From Coenobita brevimanus (lineage: Eukaryota > Arthropoda > Malacostraca > Decapoda > Coenobitidae): a stretch of DNA of 64,000 nucleotides. The notes beneath the pieces were generated by a model that made no database searches, was not told the origin of the DNA, and was given only the letters and a program-made list of their open reading frames with translations. The stretch is taken from the NCBI GenBank assembly GCA_032717465.1, contig JAVRFU010003718.1:3398445-3462444 (forward strand). The letters run 5' to 3'. The position numbers and the translations under genes are program-made. Positions 45,288 through 58,962 of the stretch are shown here, in pieces. Position 1 is the stretch's first letter, and each line of letters starts with the position of its first letter.

Positions 45288-46002
45288 ATATTACTATTTG
45301 CATCAATGCTCTCTCTTTCACGTTAAGCACAAAAACAAACAAAAGAATGAGCACTAAATGTACGTTTAACTTTCATCAGAGAGACCTTAGCAATTCATAT
45401 TCCTCCAGATTATTTTTAAGTATTTTTCTGACTTTAGGTTACGTTAGGTTTGGTTAAATACAGTTAAACTCGGTTAGGTTAGGTTCAGTTAAACAGGACA
45501 GTCCCTTCCACCATTATGCTGAGGAATAAAAATACTAGAGCTGTCACAGCCGTACAGCTAAAAACAACGGGGAAACTGATTTAACAAGCAACATTTATTT
45601 ATGGGTAATGCAGTACAGTGTCGTGGGCTACTCAATTACCGGTAAGTCATTTTCAGGAAGGCATCAACAATGAAAGAATTTCAAGAATTAGCGTGGGGGC
45701 TTGGAACGTAACCCTCGCTAATTTGGTGGGGGTGGTTACTGTAGTGTATGATACTGTGCAATATTGTAATCAATACAGTACTATACCTGAATCTGAATAA
45801 AAATATAAAAATTAGTGAACATACAGAAGTGTAATGAAACATTAGGCCTACAATCCACAGATATCACTTCCTAGACTGCCGAGATGATTCCGGACATATG
45901 CCGAAAAATCAAAGATTTTCGCAAATGGGACTATTTCTCAAAACTGCCGAAATGTCGGCTCTACCGAACAATCAGCTGCAGAATAATAGGACTTTTACTG
46001 TA

Positions 46003-47335
46003 CTTGACAAATGTAAGCAAGAACCCAAGTTGTATCATATGTTTGTTAATGGCAAACTGAAACAAAAGGAAGGAATCAACAAACTGAAAGTAGAAGGAAA
46101 GGTCTATAAAGATGCGGCAATGCAAGTTGAAATGATGAACAAAAGTTTCAAATAGGTTTTCGCTTAAGAAAGTGATTTCGTGGAGGGGGAGGGAGTGACT
46201 AGAATTGTTGTGATAAAAGATGTAAAAGTGGAAGTCAAGGAAGTGTATAAATTACTGGAAATTCAAGATGTAAGGAAACCCCAGGGCTGGGCAGAATCAC
46301 TAACTGGGTACTGAAGGGATGCAGAGAACAACTGGCAGATAAAATTTACAGTTAAATTGTGTGTTCTCTGGAAGAAGTGCCAAGAGAATGGAAGAGGACC
46401 AATGTGGTATGGCAGAATCCCGATTTAAGACAAAACAAAACAACGATCTTACAATAACAAAGGCATATCATTTCTCCCATAATTACTTAATACCACGGTA
46501 ATACCAAACCACTCAATTGCACGAGAGAAACTGTGGGAAACGGGTGTGTTAAGGTATTGTATTTCAAGATACAACTCGTGTGTTATGCTTTTGCTGGTCA
46601 CTGATTGGCTTCCTCGACCCAATCCAACCCACGTGACCCATGTCACATATCACCTGCCACAGCCTGCCTCACTGTTGTGTAGACAGTCGCTGTCATCAGA
46701 AGTTTATTTGCTTTATTCCTTCCTCCTCATTTCCTCTCAGAACTCTGAGCACATACTTTCAAAGTAACTTTAGTTATGCCTAAACACCATGAAAGTGCTA
46801 TGAACACAAGAAAAGCATTTATTCGAAATGAAACTAAAATTGTTGGACAAAGTGGCATGTGGTGTGGCAGCTTAAATGCAAATGATCAGACAGATATGAC
46901 TCAGGTGTGTTTACGATATGGATAGTTCTCTTTGTTGGATAAGAAAAGTTAATGATGAAGGAGCAGTAAAATTCAGGTTTTCACCTTTAGTGCAGCATGT
47001 AAAAAGAAAAAGGGGGGGAGAGGGTTTTGTGCCTGATGTTTATCATGAACTGATGATCTTTGGTCGAGATAATTCGCATCTTACGATATGTCAAGACACT
47101 AGGTGTTTACATACAGAGTTAGGTAAAAATAACGTGGGTTCAGTTCCTGTGAATTATGCTGCAATACAAATAATACTGCTTTGCTGACTTGCTTATTATT
47201 CACGATTACTGCATTCGTGTACTGTCTCTGAGAAGTGAGAAATACGCAATCACTCGATGATGACAACTTCTTCATAGCATTTGGTTTCCTTTACTGTTGA
47301 CCACTAATGGCTTTCAAAAATAGTTTCACACTGCT
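46003..47335 (+). pseudogene. CR1/jockey-like LINE fossil and unclassified repeat (copy B)
   Basis: Partner of 7576-8910. 46003-46415 has the KQEPKLYHMFVNGK ... CSLEE.VPREWKR readings; 46558-47335 is the plus copy of the unclassified repeat (KVNDEGAVKFRFSP frame 46918-47187). Its short frame starts slightly differently because an A-run in copy A (8510-8521) is replaced by GATAAGAA here. Confidence 0.55.
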
Positions 47336-47615
47336 TTTTTTTTTTCTTTTCTTTTCTTTTTTTTAAGCACCAAAAGTAATCCTGATGAAATATGTCTGAT
47401 GCTGGTATGCCATTGGTCACAAGCTGATTAGGTCAAAAGTTTTTTGCTTGATTGGTAATGAGGACATTCAAGAGGCTTAGTGGCAATCCTTGCAGATTCA
47501 AATTTTTATGGGGAGTATTAGGGGGCAATACTAATCAGTCAGGTTAGAAAGCAGTATGCACTGATGTGTCCAATCGGTGAGATCGTATCTAAACACACTG
47601 TCTTGGCTGTCTTAA

Positions 47616-49589
47616 CCCCTTGACCGCGGGGCGTCACTTTCGTGACGCTTGGGAGCAAGGGATCATACCGCGGGGCGTCGCTTTTGTGATTCTGTGTTAT
47701 TTTGAATTCACCCGGGCTTCCAAGTGGGGGCTTGTATCATCTATCGGTACTGCCAATGTCCAACACTAGTCAGCACTCCTAATCTCATCTGTACTCCCAT
47801 CCATTGTTGACAATTTAGCCATTTCTCCCCGTTCTTGACTCCCCTCCCGAACCCCCCTCCATTACCCTATCCTCTCGCCTGCCCGGCCGTGCTACGCTAA
47901 GTAAATCTTCCCTGGAATTTTTCACTGATTTCATCCATTGAAATAAGCCCTATGTCCTATTCTTATACCAAATAATATATACAAGAAAGAAATAAGGTAA
48001 GTAAGAGTGCCATACACCTGGAATTGGCTAATTATCACCTGACAACACCTCACGTGCACTCGTTCGCTAATTTTCGCTGTTTTTTTCCCCTTGAAATATG
48101 CCCTATAATCTATTTTCGTAATAAATATACATGTAAGGAGGGAAGGGAGAACCCTAAGTGATATTTACATTCACCTGGAACTACCTAATTTATAATGTAT
48201 TGTCTAGATTTCCTGCCAATCATATCAGTGCTAGACAAAGCTGTTTCAAGATATAACATTGGTAGCTCTGAATATATATATCTCCTAAGTAGGCCTCTAA
48301 TCTATTTTCGTAATAAATATACATGTAAGGAGGGAAGGGAGCAACCTAAGTGATATTTACATTCACCTGGAACTACCAAATTTATAATGTATTGTCTAGA
48401 TTTCCTGCCAATCATATCAGTGCTAGACTTAGCTGTTTCAAGAAGTAATATTGGTAACTCTGAATAACCCCTAGCAGGCCTCTACGCTGGTGGTCCTCCG
48501 TTATCACTCAGTTCTCTCTCAACTTCCGAAGCGAGAGTACGTATGTTTCTTCTTGCTGACTTCAAGGCCTTTTTTCACCCCCATGCAAATGGCCCTGTGA
48601 CCTTTACACACTACTAAACCTCGTGTGGAAAGAGGTAAAGGGCTGACAATTGATAAAAGAGTGACTACGATCTTTCTATTGAGTAAAACAGTGCAAGTGG
48701 AATTGTAAATAATGTGTAAATAATGTGTAAACAGCAAATGAAAGTAATGAATGTAAATATACGTGAACAATGGAAAATAGTTTTATAAGTTATTTCAAGT
48801 GACAGTGCACAACACAGTGTAAATAAAATAGAAATGTAAATAACGTAAATAAAATAGAGAACGTAAATAGAAATGTAAATGAGTAGTATTATAAGAATAC
48901 GAGTATATACCCTAGGAGTAATGAAAGTGAAAGTTTCACTCTAGCATGTCTGAATGCTATGAGTTATGAGAGTGAAGATGAAAGTGACATTCACTCTCAA
49001 TGCCAGTATACAGGACGAGAAAGTGAATGCTACGTATTTTACTGAAAGAAATTGAATCCCTACAGTGACAATAAACTAATACTACTGAAGAAAACTTATG
49101 GATAAAGACTATAGATATATATAAGTGTTATATAGTAATAGAAATATGAAGTGTGAGGGGTTTTATGAATAATAAATGACAGACTACCAAGAGCGAACTA
49201 GTGCCAGTGCGACGATCAGACGCGCTCGTAATTTACATTGCTTTTAGTGTTTTTTTTTTTTAGTATGGATCCCAAACTACTTGAAAATTGTAGAATAGTG
49301 TTTATAGTGTTTGTATCTGGCTGTGGTAATCATATTACGGGTTGTCGGGAAGTGTAAAGTGGAGACTTCGTTACCCTACTTCAGAGGTCTCCACAAGTCC
49401 TACGGTAACCGACGAAGGCTCAACAATCATTCCAGGAGAAAGCTGAAGGTATGTGCCATAAGCATATATAATTTTATTATTCTAGGACTAATAACTGATT
49501 TTTGGCAAATATTTTTTGAGAGTCTGTCGGAGCCCAAATAACCCCGCGGCACACGCAAGTTATTGGTAAACAAGCCCGCGGTGTAGGGG
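47616..49589. mobile_element. piggyBac-like non-autonomous element (copy B only)
   Basis: 1,974 bp flanked by TTAA on both sides (47612-47615, 49590-49593). Terminal inverted repeats are CCCCTTGACCGCGGGG and CCCCTACACCGCGGGC (reverse complement of the right end). The site in copy A (9183-9197) has one TTAA and no insert. TTAA duplication and CCC-starting ends are the piggyBac hallmark. The left end has a repeated ACCGCGGGGCGTC motif with the palindrome GCGTCACTTTCGTGACGC (47631-47648). Two ~191-bp direct units lie at 48108-48480. The right half is rich in GTAAATA. Only short ORFs (48519-48770 minus, 49311-49541 plus) occur, without transposase motifs. Confidence 0.85.
48108..48480. repeat. 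Two ~191-bp direct repeats inside the TTAA element
   Basis: TATTTTCGTAATAAATATAC starts both units (about 48110 and 48301). They stay alike through TTTCCTGCCAATCATATCAG and the GCTGTTTCAAGA/TCTGAAT ends, with several substitutions. Confidence 0.85.
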
Positions 49590-49759
49590 TTAAGGCAGGC
49601 GTATTTGTAATAATCTATCTATATTTTTAACGAAAAACAGGAGGCTCCTAGAACCTAAACCCCTACTTTACATGTAAATATATGTCACGTTTCAGCACTA
49701 ACTTGATTTTGCACGAGGTTCTGCATAACCTATCTCGTGCTGTATGAAGACTCTACTGT

Positions 49760-50305
49760 ACCAATTTGTTAGGGAGGAAACAAAGAAGAACCTCTGAATC
49801 ATAGACCAGTGTTCTTGGCCACCATAGACGCAAAATTGTTCGAGAGAATCACGAAAGACAGATGGATAAAATATCTGGAGGAGATGGAGATTTTAGAAGA
49901 AAGTTAGTTTGGATTCAGATGTGAAAGGTGTGTGTTTCCAACCTGTTTAGCTTCTACTCAAGGGTGATAGACGTGCTATAGGAAAGGGGTAGTTGAGTGA
50001 ACAGTGTGTATTTAGATCTCGAGAAAGCCTTTGACAAGGTAACCCATTGCAACTAATGTGGAAATTGGAGCACACAAGACTGAAGGGGAACTTTCTGGAG
50101 TGGTTGAGAGACTTCTTGTGAGACTGACTAATGAGAATATTCATAAAGAACAGTAATGCAAGTCTCTTTGCTGATGATGTGAAGATCATGAGGAAAGTAG
50201 AAGTTGAACAAGACTGTAAAATGCTGCAGGAGAACCTGGATAGGAATCATGATTGGAGCCACATGAGGGAAATAAAAATTCAACGCAAAAAATGAACAAT
50301 ACTAG
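49760..50305 (+). pseudogene. CR1/jockey-like LINE RT fragment (copy B)
   Basis: Partner of 9357-9903, with LDLEKAFDKV and SLFADDVKIMRKV readings and the same frameshifts. Confidence 0.65.
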
Positions 50306-50312
50306 AAATGGG

Positions 50313-52587
50313 TCTATCTATCTCTTGCCAGATGCCTGAATCCCGTTTGGGGTGGCCACAAACAAATCGCCTCCACGTTGCCTTGTCCCCGGAATTTCAT
50401 CGCCCTGATACCAGCTAACACACCCCTCTCTCTTATACTTCTCCATTCCATCCCTCCATCTCATTCTTAGCTTTCCCCTCCCTCTCCCCCAATCCAACTC
50501 ACTCACATACACTCTCCTCGTCACTCTCTCACTCTCCATCCTCTCCACATGGCCAAACTACCTCAATGTGTTTCTCCCAACACTCCCTATCACATCCACA
50601 TCCACATCACAATGCTCCTTCACTTCCTCATTTGTCAGTCTGTCTCTCCATGTGACTCCACAGGCTCCTCTTAAATAACTTATTTCCACTGCTCTCACTC
50701 TTGACCTGCGTCTCTCCAACAACATCCAAGCTTCATTTGCATAGTGTTACAGTTGGTATCACAATACTGTCATGTACTGTAGTAGCTTTTTCACTTCCAT
50801 GCTCACCTCCCTATTTCTCATCACTGCTTTCAGTGAACCAACAACCTTCCTTCCCTACTGTACCCTTTCAAGCACTTCACCCTCTAAACTTCCATTCTCA
50901 CTAACCACACTACCCAAGTACCTCAATGCACTCACTTTCTCCATATCCTCACCATCCAACCTCACTGTACATTCTGTGACTTCATTCCTCTCAAACACCA
51001 TAACTTTACTTTTGTTTACATTAACTTTCAGCTTCCTCCTCCCACACACTGTCCCAAATTCATTCACCAAACCTTGCAACTCCAATTCATCTTCACTCAA
51101 CAATACTGTATCATCAGCAAACGGTAACACTGGAATCTTCCAAATCTAACCATCATTCATTAGAGCTACCGCCATATCCACTGCCCAACCTTGCAGACAT
51201 CACACAACCCTGTTTCAGTCCCACATTCAGATCAAAGAACTCACTCAGCTCACCATCCACTCGCACTGTAGCCCTAGCTAATTCGTACATACTCTTCACA
51301 GCACTTAACAATTTCCTATCCACTCCATATATTCTTAATACCTTCCACATACCTTGCCTATCTATTCTGTCATAAGCTTTCTCCAAGTCCATGAAGGCAC
51401 CATACACTTTCTTTCCTTTCTCTAGATACTTCTCCACAAAACATCTTAGAACAAATATCTCATCTACACACCCTTTTCCTTTCCTAAATCCCCCTCGTTC
51501 TTCTCCAACTACCTCCTCTGTCATATGCCTAACCCTATCAATGAGTATTCTACCATATATTTTACCAGTCACACTAAGAAGGCAAATAACACTATGGTTA
51601 CCACATACTTCTCTCTCCCCTTTTCCTTTGTATAAAGGAACAATTATACCTGATTTCCAGTCCTCCGGAACCCTTCCCTCTTCCCAAGCCAATCTACACA
51701 ACTTCCTTAACCACCCCACAACAATCTCGCCCCCATACCTCAGCTTCTCACCACACACTCCATCAATTCCTGGGGCCTTTCCCAACTCGATATTCTTCAT
51801 TGCTTCCACTACTTCCCTCCTACTGATCTCGTCCTCCCTCCTCTCATCTCTTCTTCTCCCAGCCATTCCCCAACCACATACACTCTCACTGCTCTCACTC
51901 TCTACATTCAACAAATCCTCAAAGTGCTCTTTCCATCTCCTCAATTTCTCTCTCTTCTCCACCAACAATCTATTATTCCTATCTTTCACTCCTCTACTAT
52001 TTCCCCTTTCACACAGCCTTACTTTCTTTACCTCCTTCCAAAACAATTTCTTACTCTCCCTCCATTTCACACTCACATTCCTCCCAAACTCTTCATCTAC
52101 TTTCTTCTTACTCTCCTTCACTAGTCTCTTCACCTCCCTTCTCCTACTCACATATACCTAACTCCTCTCTCTCATCTTCTCCCCTACCTCTACTCGCTAA
52201 CCATTCACTATATGCCTTCTTCTTTTTTTCCACAGCTCATTTCACCTCATCATTCCACCAACCTGTCCCTGGCACACCCTTGCATCTCCTCCTCACTCCA
52301 CAAACCACCTCACATGCCGCGCCTATCTCTTCCGTGAATATTTTACGTCTTCCACCCCTTCCATCTGCTCTAGCTCATACCTTCCCAATCTGTCTTCCAA
52401 TATGCTCTTATACTCTGACATTTTCTCACTATCTTGCAAACTCTCCACTCTTCTCACAGGAGCTGTTTCCTCCTATCTTCTTTTTACGGGGTGGGGCAGT
52501 AACCCACCACCAACCCTTTTAGTCGCCTCGTACGACAAGCAGGGATACTGGGGGAGTATTCTTGAAACCCCCCTACTCCCAGGGGGT
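50313..52587 (-). mobile_element. LINE-C, copy B
   Basis: Partner of 9910-12186: leader (52485-52587), linker, RT and tail-proximal end, no APE. The leader joins coding at CTCTTCTCACAGGAGCTG in both copies, so the endonuclease deletion predates duplication. Confidence 0.8.
51153..52151 (-). pseudogene. LINE-C linker-RT frame, 332 aa
   Basis: Longest LINE-C frame: RREVKRLVKESKKKVDEEF, GKAPGIDGVCGEKL, RVPEDWKSGIIVPLYKGKG, ERGGFRKGKGCVDEIFVLRC, AFMDLEKAYDRIDRQGMW and GLKQGCVMS. It then diverges at a ~20-bp loss (ARLGSGYGG) that removes SPWLFN. The catalytic FADD lies in 50855-51130. Both defects are shared with copy A, so LINE-C was dead before the duplication. Confidence 0.75.
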
Positions 52588-53688
52588 AGTGGTATCATAT
52601 ATTTTAGCTTGAAAACTTGCCGTTGACGGGGTCCAAGAACCCAACCGATATTTTATCATTAGCTACGTGTTCCATTATACGACTATGCCAAAGTGAACCT
52701 GACTGCTCGTATCCTTGGGACCTCCCTGTATCAGGCAAACTGTAACAGCTACAGAAAAAGGTAAAGATACATAAGACTCACCAACTCATCCTCTGTCAAA
52801 TGAAAGTATCCCCTCGTCTCCACGTGGTCCCGTCAATGAGTAAGGATAAATTAAAGTTCAATGGGTGATGGGAAGACACTATACAAGTCGACCAGCTTTG
52901 CTCGCACCTAAAATCGTGACGGCTATACAAGTCGACTGGCGCACTGCAGATATACATTTTTTTTTTCTCTATCTCTCTCTCATTTTCCCTAATACTTTCT
53001 ATTTCCTCATCTCCCACACTTTTGCTGAAAACTTTTTAGCTACTTCTATCATTCCTCATTTCACACTGATCACTAGACCTAATATATTATGCCACTCCTC
53101 TGGCCTCCCTATTCTTTATTTCTTCCCATTTCCTCTTCCATGGACAGTCTGGATTTCTTCATGTAGCTCTCTTCTCCATTCTATAGTATTTCCACTACAT
53201 TATTAAGTGGTCAACCGTTCCTTCAAATGGGGTCACCTTCGTCCACACAATTTTCAGATCATATCGCACCATCCTGCTATCTACCTATTTGCCCATTCAT
53301 TTGAATAATCCTGTTCATGTCATATACTGCATAACGATTTTTCAAGCCACCCTTCGCTCTTTCATTCACTCAGTTAAACTTCCTACATAAATGCATATAT
53401 CTGCCTTGATCACATAAATGCAGTTCTCCACACTGCTCCATTTCTGCCAGCCTGCCTATTCTGTCCCCTTATCTCTGAGGGCACACTGTATTAACCACCA
53501 ACAAATCAATAACATAAAATACTTCGGTACACCTGCCAAATATTTCATCCTGTTGTAAGCTGTATAGTGACATAAGCACAGTAAGGTGGAACTTATGTCA
53601 CAAACACATGCGGTTATTTATTCTTAACACAGGTTATGTGCGGTTTTGGACGTCCTTTAATTCATATTAACATGGCACTTTGAGCCAC
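52588..53688. other. No gene seen (copy B partner of 12187-13302)
   Basis: Contains a short (TC)n tract (52967-52981, shorter than in copy A) and the paired CTATACAAGTCGAC motifs. No recognised coding. Confidence 0.5.
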
Positions 53689-55418
53689 AGATGCTCTTGA
53701 CGTTTACTTATTTGTAACATTATAATACACGACGGAGGTATATAGACAATAACACACAATACGTTGTAGGTCCTCTATCATTTTCGTCCCTTTCCCAAAT
53801 GTTGTGGGTAACACCACAGTATTACACATTAAATACCTTTATATATTTAACCCCCACTGGTTCTGATAGTCTATAACAACAATGATGACACACTGTAACA
53901 TCGCCAGGGTCGTTTCACAATTGTCCAACAATGCTTACACTGGTCTTGGGGTTGTGGCTTTGGATGTGGGGTGCTTGAACGGTTGGTCACTCACTGGCCA
54001 CAACTCCAGCTAATAAGGGGGAAAAATAACTGTTTTTGAGTGTACATGGAATTACATCAGTGGTTCTTATCTCTTTTTGAGTCACGGACCCATTCGAGAA
54101 TCTGGTGAACACTACGAACCGTTTCCCTACAAAAATGCACATAAGCACAATTGTAGCATTTTGCATGCAATGAATATACATTATTTTATTGAAAACTACC
54201 TCACGCAGTATATCACAAAGTATAAAACAGTCTTTACAAAGATTTATGCTTCTCACTCTTTTTCATGCGAAAACTAATGGCCATTCGAAAAAATGAAATA
54301 CATCCAACTTGAGCAAATTAAACAAAACAAAAAACTTTAAGTCTGCTCCAAAGTTCATTTCAATGAGAAACTTGTTGTTGCTGTTTGGCTTGAATAAGAT
54401 GAAATTGTGGAGTGGTCTTTCACAAGGCAACATGCATGTCATCGTTGACATCCAGTTGATTTCGACTTATCATTTGGATACAGTAAACCCTCATTATACA
54501 ATGCCTCATTGTACGATATTTCGCTTATACAATGTCAAAATTTTAGTACCCTATGCCCACTATACAATGGGAACGATTTGCAACAACGATGGATCATCCG
54601 TGGCTCAGTGAACAGCGAATGTGCAAACGCAACAAAAACATCCTCACTCTGTCGTCATTGGACCACACACACTTGTCCACCGGTCAAGCCTCATTAGCTA
54701 GCCCTGCCCAGCCAGGCAGTTCTGACATTGATGAGTGAGGGCTGTGAGTCCCTGTGACTGTGAGGCCGAGTAGGGACCAATTCGCCGTCAGGACGATTCC
54801 CCATCATTTATTTACGTATCAGTTTATTTAGCAAGTACACTAGTTTTTTAATTATGTAAGTTATAAAAGTGATGGTGGTTTATTGTTTATATAGTAAATG
54901 TAAAATATGGCATCAAATCATGGGCATTAAATGAAAAATAATAATATATTGAAACGTGAATCAGCTGATTTATGATCGATCCTTCTTCTTAGCATAAGGC
55001 TACATACAAGACATTGGCATTTATATAAATGCCTAATTACCTTAAGTGAACGATCGACATACTTTGGAATTATACAAATAATCTTCATGTTACGTCTATA
55101 TAAATGTTTCGGGATATTTCACCATCAAGTCAATTCGCCATCACAACAATAACAAGACAATTCGCCATCGGGACTTTTCGTCGTCAGGATGATTCCCCTT
55201 CGTTTATTACCATATCAGTTTATTTAGGAAGTACACTAGTTTTTTAGTACTGTACTTGTACCTCTTCAAAGTCATTTTAAAATATACCCAGGATGTTGTA
55301 GTCTATCTATCTATTGCCAGACGCCTCAATCCCGTTTGGGGTGGCCACAAACAAATCGCCTCCAAGTCGCCCTGTCCCCCGCCATTTCACTCCCCTGCTC
55401 CCAGCTCACACCCCCCTC

Positions 55419-57422
55419 TCACATATACCTCTCCACCCCATCCCTCCATCTCATCCTCGGCCTCCCCCTCCCTCTTTCCCCCTCCACCTCACTCACATAC
55501 ACTCTCTTCGTCAGCCTTTCACCCTCCATCCTCTCCACATGGCCAAACCACCTCAGTGTGTTCCTCATAACGCTTCCTATCACATCCACATCAACACCAC
55601 AACGCTCCTTTATATCCTCATTCGTCAGCCTGTCTCTCCATGTGACTCCACAGGCTCCTCTTAAATAACTCATTTCCACTGCTCTCACTCTTGACTTGTG
55701 TCCTTCCAACAACATCCAAGCTTCACTTCCGTACGTTAGAGTTGGTATCACAATACTGTCATGTAGTAACTTTTTCACTTCCATGCTCACTTCCCTGTTT
55801 CTTATCACTGCTTTCAAGGAACCAGCAAACTTTCTTCCCTGCTGTACCCTTTCAAGCACTTCACCCTCCAAACCTCCATCCTTACTCATCACACTACCCA
55901 AGTACTTAAACGTACTCACATTTTCCAATTCCTCACCATCCAACCTCGCTGTACATTCACTGACTTCACCTCTCTCAAAGACCATCACTTTACTCTTCCC
56001 TACATTCACCTTTAGATTCCGTTTCTTACACACTCTCCCAAACTCATCCACCAAGCCTTGCAGCTCTCCTTCGTCTTCACTCAACAACACAGTATCATCT
56101 GCAAACAACAGTACAGGGAGTTTCCAAACACTATCCTCTCTCACCAGGGCCACTCCAACATCCACTACCCTACCTTGTACCTCTTTTATTACCCCATCCA
56201 TGTACAGATTGAACAACCATGGAGACATGACACATCCCTGTTTCAAACCAACTTTCAAAGAGAAGAATTCACTTAGTTCACCATCAACACGCACTGCAGC
56301 CTTCGCACCATCGTACATACTCTTCACAGCATTCAACAACTTCCCATCTACTCCATATACTCTTAACACTTTCCACAATCCTTGTCTATCCACCCTGTCA
56401 TATGCTTTCTCCAAATCCATGAAAGCTGCATACATCTTCTTTCCCTTCTCTAGAAACTTTTCCACAAAAGATCTCAGAATGAATATCTGATCTACACAAC
56501 CTCTTCCCTTCCTAAAGCCTCCCTGTTCTTCTCCAACTAATTTCTCTGTTCTTTCTCTAACTCTGTCTATAAGTATCCTACCATACACTTTTCCTATTAT
56601 ACTAAGAAGACAAATGCCCCTATGATTACCACACACTTCTTTTTCCCCTTTTTCTTTGTACAAGGGAATAATTATACCTGACTTCCAATCCTCCGGGACT
56701 CTACCTTCCTCCCAGGCCAATCTGCACATCTTCCACATCCATTCTACTACTATCTCTCCCCCATGCTTCAGCATTTCACCACACACTCCATCAATTCCTG
56801 GGGCTTTCCCAGATTTAACTTTCTTCATTGCTTCCACAACTTCTATCCTACTGATTTCTTCCTGTCTTCTCACCTCCCTCCTTCTCCCAGCCATTCCCCA
56901 GCCACTTATACTCGCATTACTTCCATCCTCTACGTTCAACAATTCCTTAAAGTGTTCTCTCCATCTGCTCACTTTTTCTCCCTTCTCCACTAGCAGTCTA
57001 CCGTTTTTATCTTTCACTCCCCTGCTAACTTCACTTCCACCCTGTCTTACTCTTTTCACCTCTCTCCAGAACATTTTCTTACAGTCCCTCCACTTTACAC
57101 TCAAATTCCTTTCAAATTCCTCATCCACTCTCTTCTTACTCTCTCTTACTAATCTTTTCACCTCTCTCTTTCTTTCCACATATAACTCTCTCTTCCGCCT
57201 CTCAACTTCTTCCACGCCACTATTTCTCATCCATTCATTGTATGCTTTCTTCTTTTGTGCCACAGCCTGCTTCACCTCTTCAGTCCACCACGCTGTTCCT
57301 TGCACCCCCCTCCGTCTTCTCTTCCTTCCACACACCACATCACATGCTGCACATATTTCTTCTGTAAATATCTTACACACACCTTCCACGTCTCCCATCT
57401 GCGCCAATTCATATTTGCCCAA
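55419..57422 (-). pseudogene. LINE-A RT / C-terminal frame, 667 aa (split copy B)
   Basis: Complete linker, RT and nearly complete C-terminal domain: GKAPGIDGVCGEML, AFMDLEKAYDRVD, GLKQGCVMSPWLFNLYMD (canonical Trp, unlike copy A), LLFADDTVLL, RWFGHVERMEG and GRGRGRPRMRW. It ends early after DGVERYM, where CTCACATATAC replaces CTCTCTCATATAC. It is the longest RT-plus-C-terminal reading in the window. Confidence 0.8.
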
Positions 57423-57444
57423 TCGTTACTCCACTTCTCTCTTA

Positions 57445-58892
57445 TCTATCTATCTATCTATTGCCAGACGCCTCAATCCCGTTTGGGATGGCCACAAACA
57501 AATCGCCTCCAAGTCGCCCTGTCCCCCGCCATTTCACTGCCCTGCTCCCAACTCACACCCCCCTCTCTCATATACCTCTCCACCCCATCCCTCCATCTCA
57601 TCCTCGGCCTCCCCCTCCCTCTTCCCCCCTCCACCTCACTCACATACACCCTCTTCGTCAGTCTTTCACCCTCCATCCTCTCCACATGGCCAAACCACCT
57701 CAGTGTGTTCCTCATAACGCTTCCTATCACATCCACATCCACACCACAAAGCTCCTTTATATCCTCATTCGTCAGCCTGTCTCTCCACCTGACTCCAGAG
57801 GCTCCTCTTAAATAACTCATTTCCACTGCTCTCACTCTTGACTTGTATCCTTCCAACAATGTCCAAGCTTCACTTCCGTACGTTAGAGTTTGTATCACAA
57901 TACTGTTATGTAGTAACTTTTTCACTTCCATGCTCACTTCCCTGTTTCTTATCACTGCTTTCAAGGAACCAGCAACCTTTCTTCCCTGCTGTACCCTTTC
58001 AAGCACTTCACCCTCCAAACCTCCATCCTTACTCATCACACTACCCAAATACTTAAACGTACTCACATTTTCCAATTCCTCACCATCTAACCTCGCTGTA
58101 CATTCACTAACTTCACCTCTCTCAAAGACCATCACTTTACTCTTCCCTACATTCACCTTTAGGTTCCGTTTCTTACACACTCTCTCAAACTCATCCACCA
58201 AGCCTTGCAGCTCCCCTTCGTCTTCACTCAACAACACAGTATCATCTGCAAACAACAGTACAGGGAGTTTCCAAACACTATTCTCTCTCACCAGGGCCAC
58301 TCCAACATCCACTACCCTACCTTGTACCTCTTTTATTACCCCATCCATGTACAGATTGAACAAGCATGGAGACATGACACATCCCTGTTTCAAACCAACT
58401 TTCAAAGAGAAGAATTAACTTAGTTCACGATCAACACGCAATGCAGCCTTCGCACCATCGTACATACTCTTCACAGCATTCAACAACTTCCCATCTACTC
58501 CATATATTCTTAACACTTTCCACAATCCTTGTCTATCCACCCTGTCATATGCTTTCTCCAAATCCATGAAAGCCGCATACAACTTCTTTCCCTTCTCTAG
58601 AAACTTTTTCACTAAAGATCTAAGAATGAATATCTGATCTACACAACCTCTTCCCTTCCTAAAGCCTCCTTGCTCTTCTCCAACTAATTTCTCTGTTCTT
58701 TCTCTAACTCTGTCTATAAGTATCCTACCATACACTTTTCCTATTATACTAAGAAGACAAATGCCCCTATGATTACCACACACTTCTTTTTCCCCTTTTT
58801 CTTTGTACAAGGGAATAATTATACCTAACTTCCACTCTCTTCTCACTCTCTCTTACTAATCTTTTCACCTCTCTCTTTCTTTCCACATATAA
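57445..58892 (-). mobile_element. Nested LINE-A (copy B)
   Basis: Partner of 17051-18498, with CTCTCTTA duplicated at 57437-57444 and 58893-58900. The RT-C-terminal frame is 57473-58405 (310 aa), with a fragment 58415-58846. Confidence 0.85.
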
Positions 58893-58962
58893 CTCTCTTA
58901 TACTCTGCCTTTTTCTCATCCTCCTGTAACCTTTCCACTCTCCTTGCAACTACTCCTTCCTC

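Larger units (their letters stand above)
41036..46000. mobile_element. Tigger/mariner-like element, interrupted (copy B)
   Basis: Same termini and TA flanks (41034-41035, 46001-46002) as 2607-7573, with LINE-A copy d and the foldback element inside. No transposase. Confidence 0.55.

Noticed and set aside
49311..49541. 76-aa ORF in the piggyBac-like element as a transposase remnant
   Set aside because: No DDE/DDD or cysteine-rich motif could be seen; it is too short to support any call.
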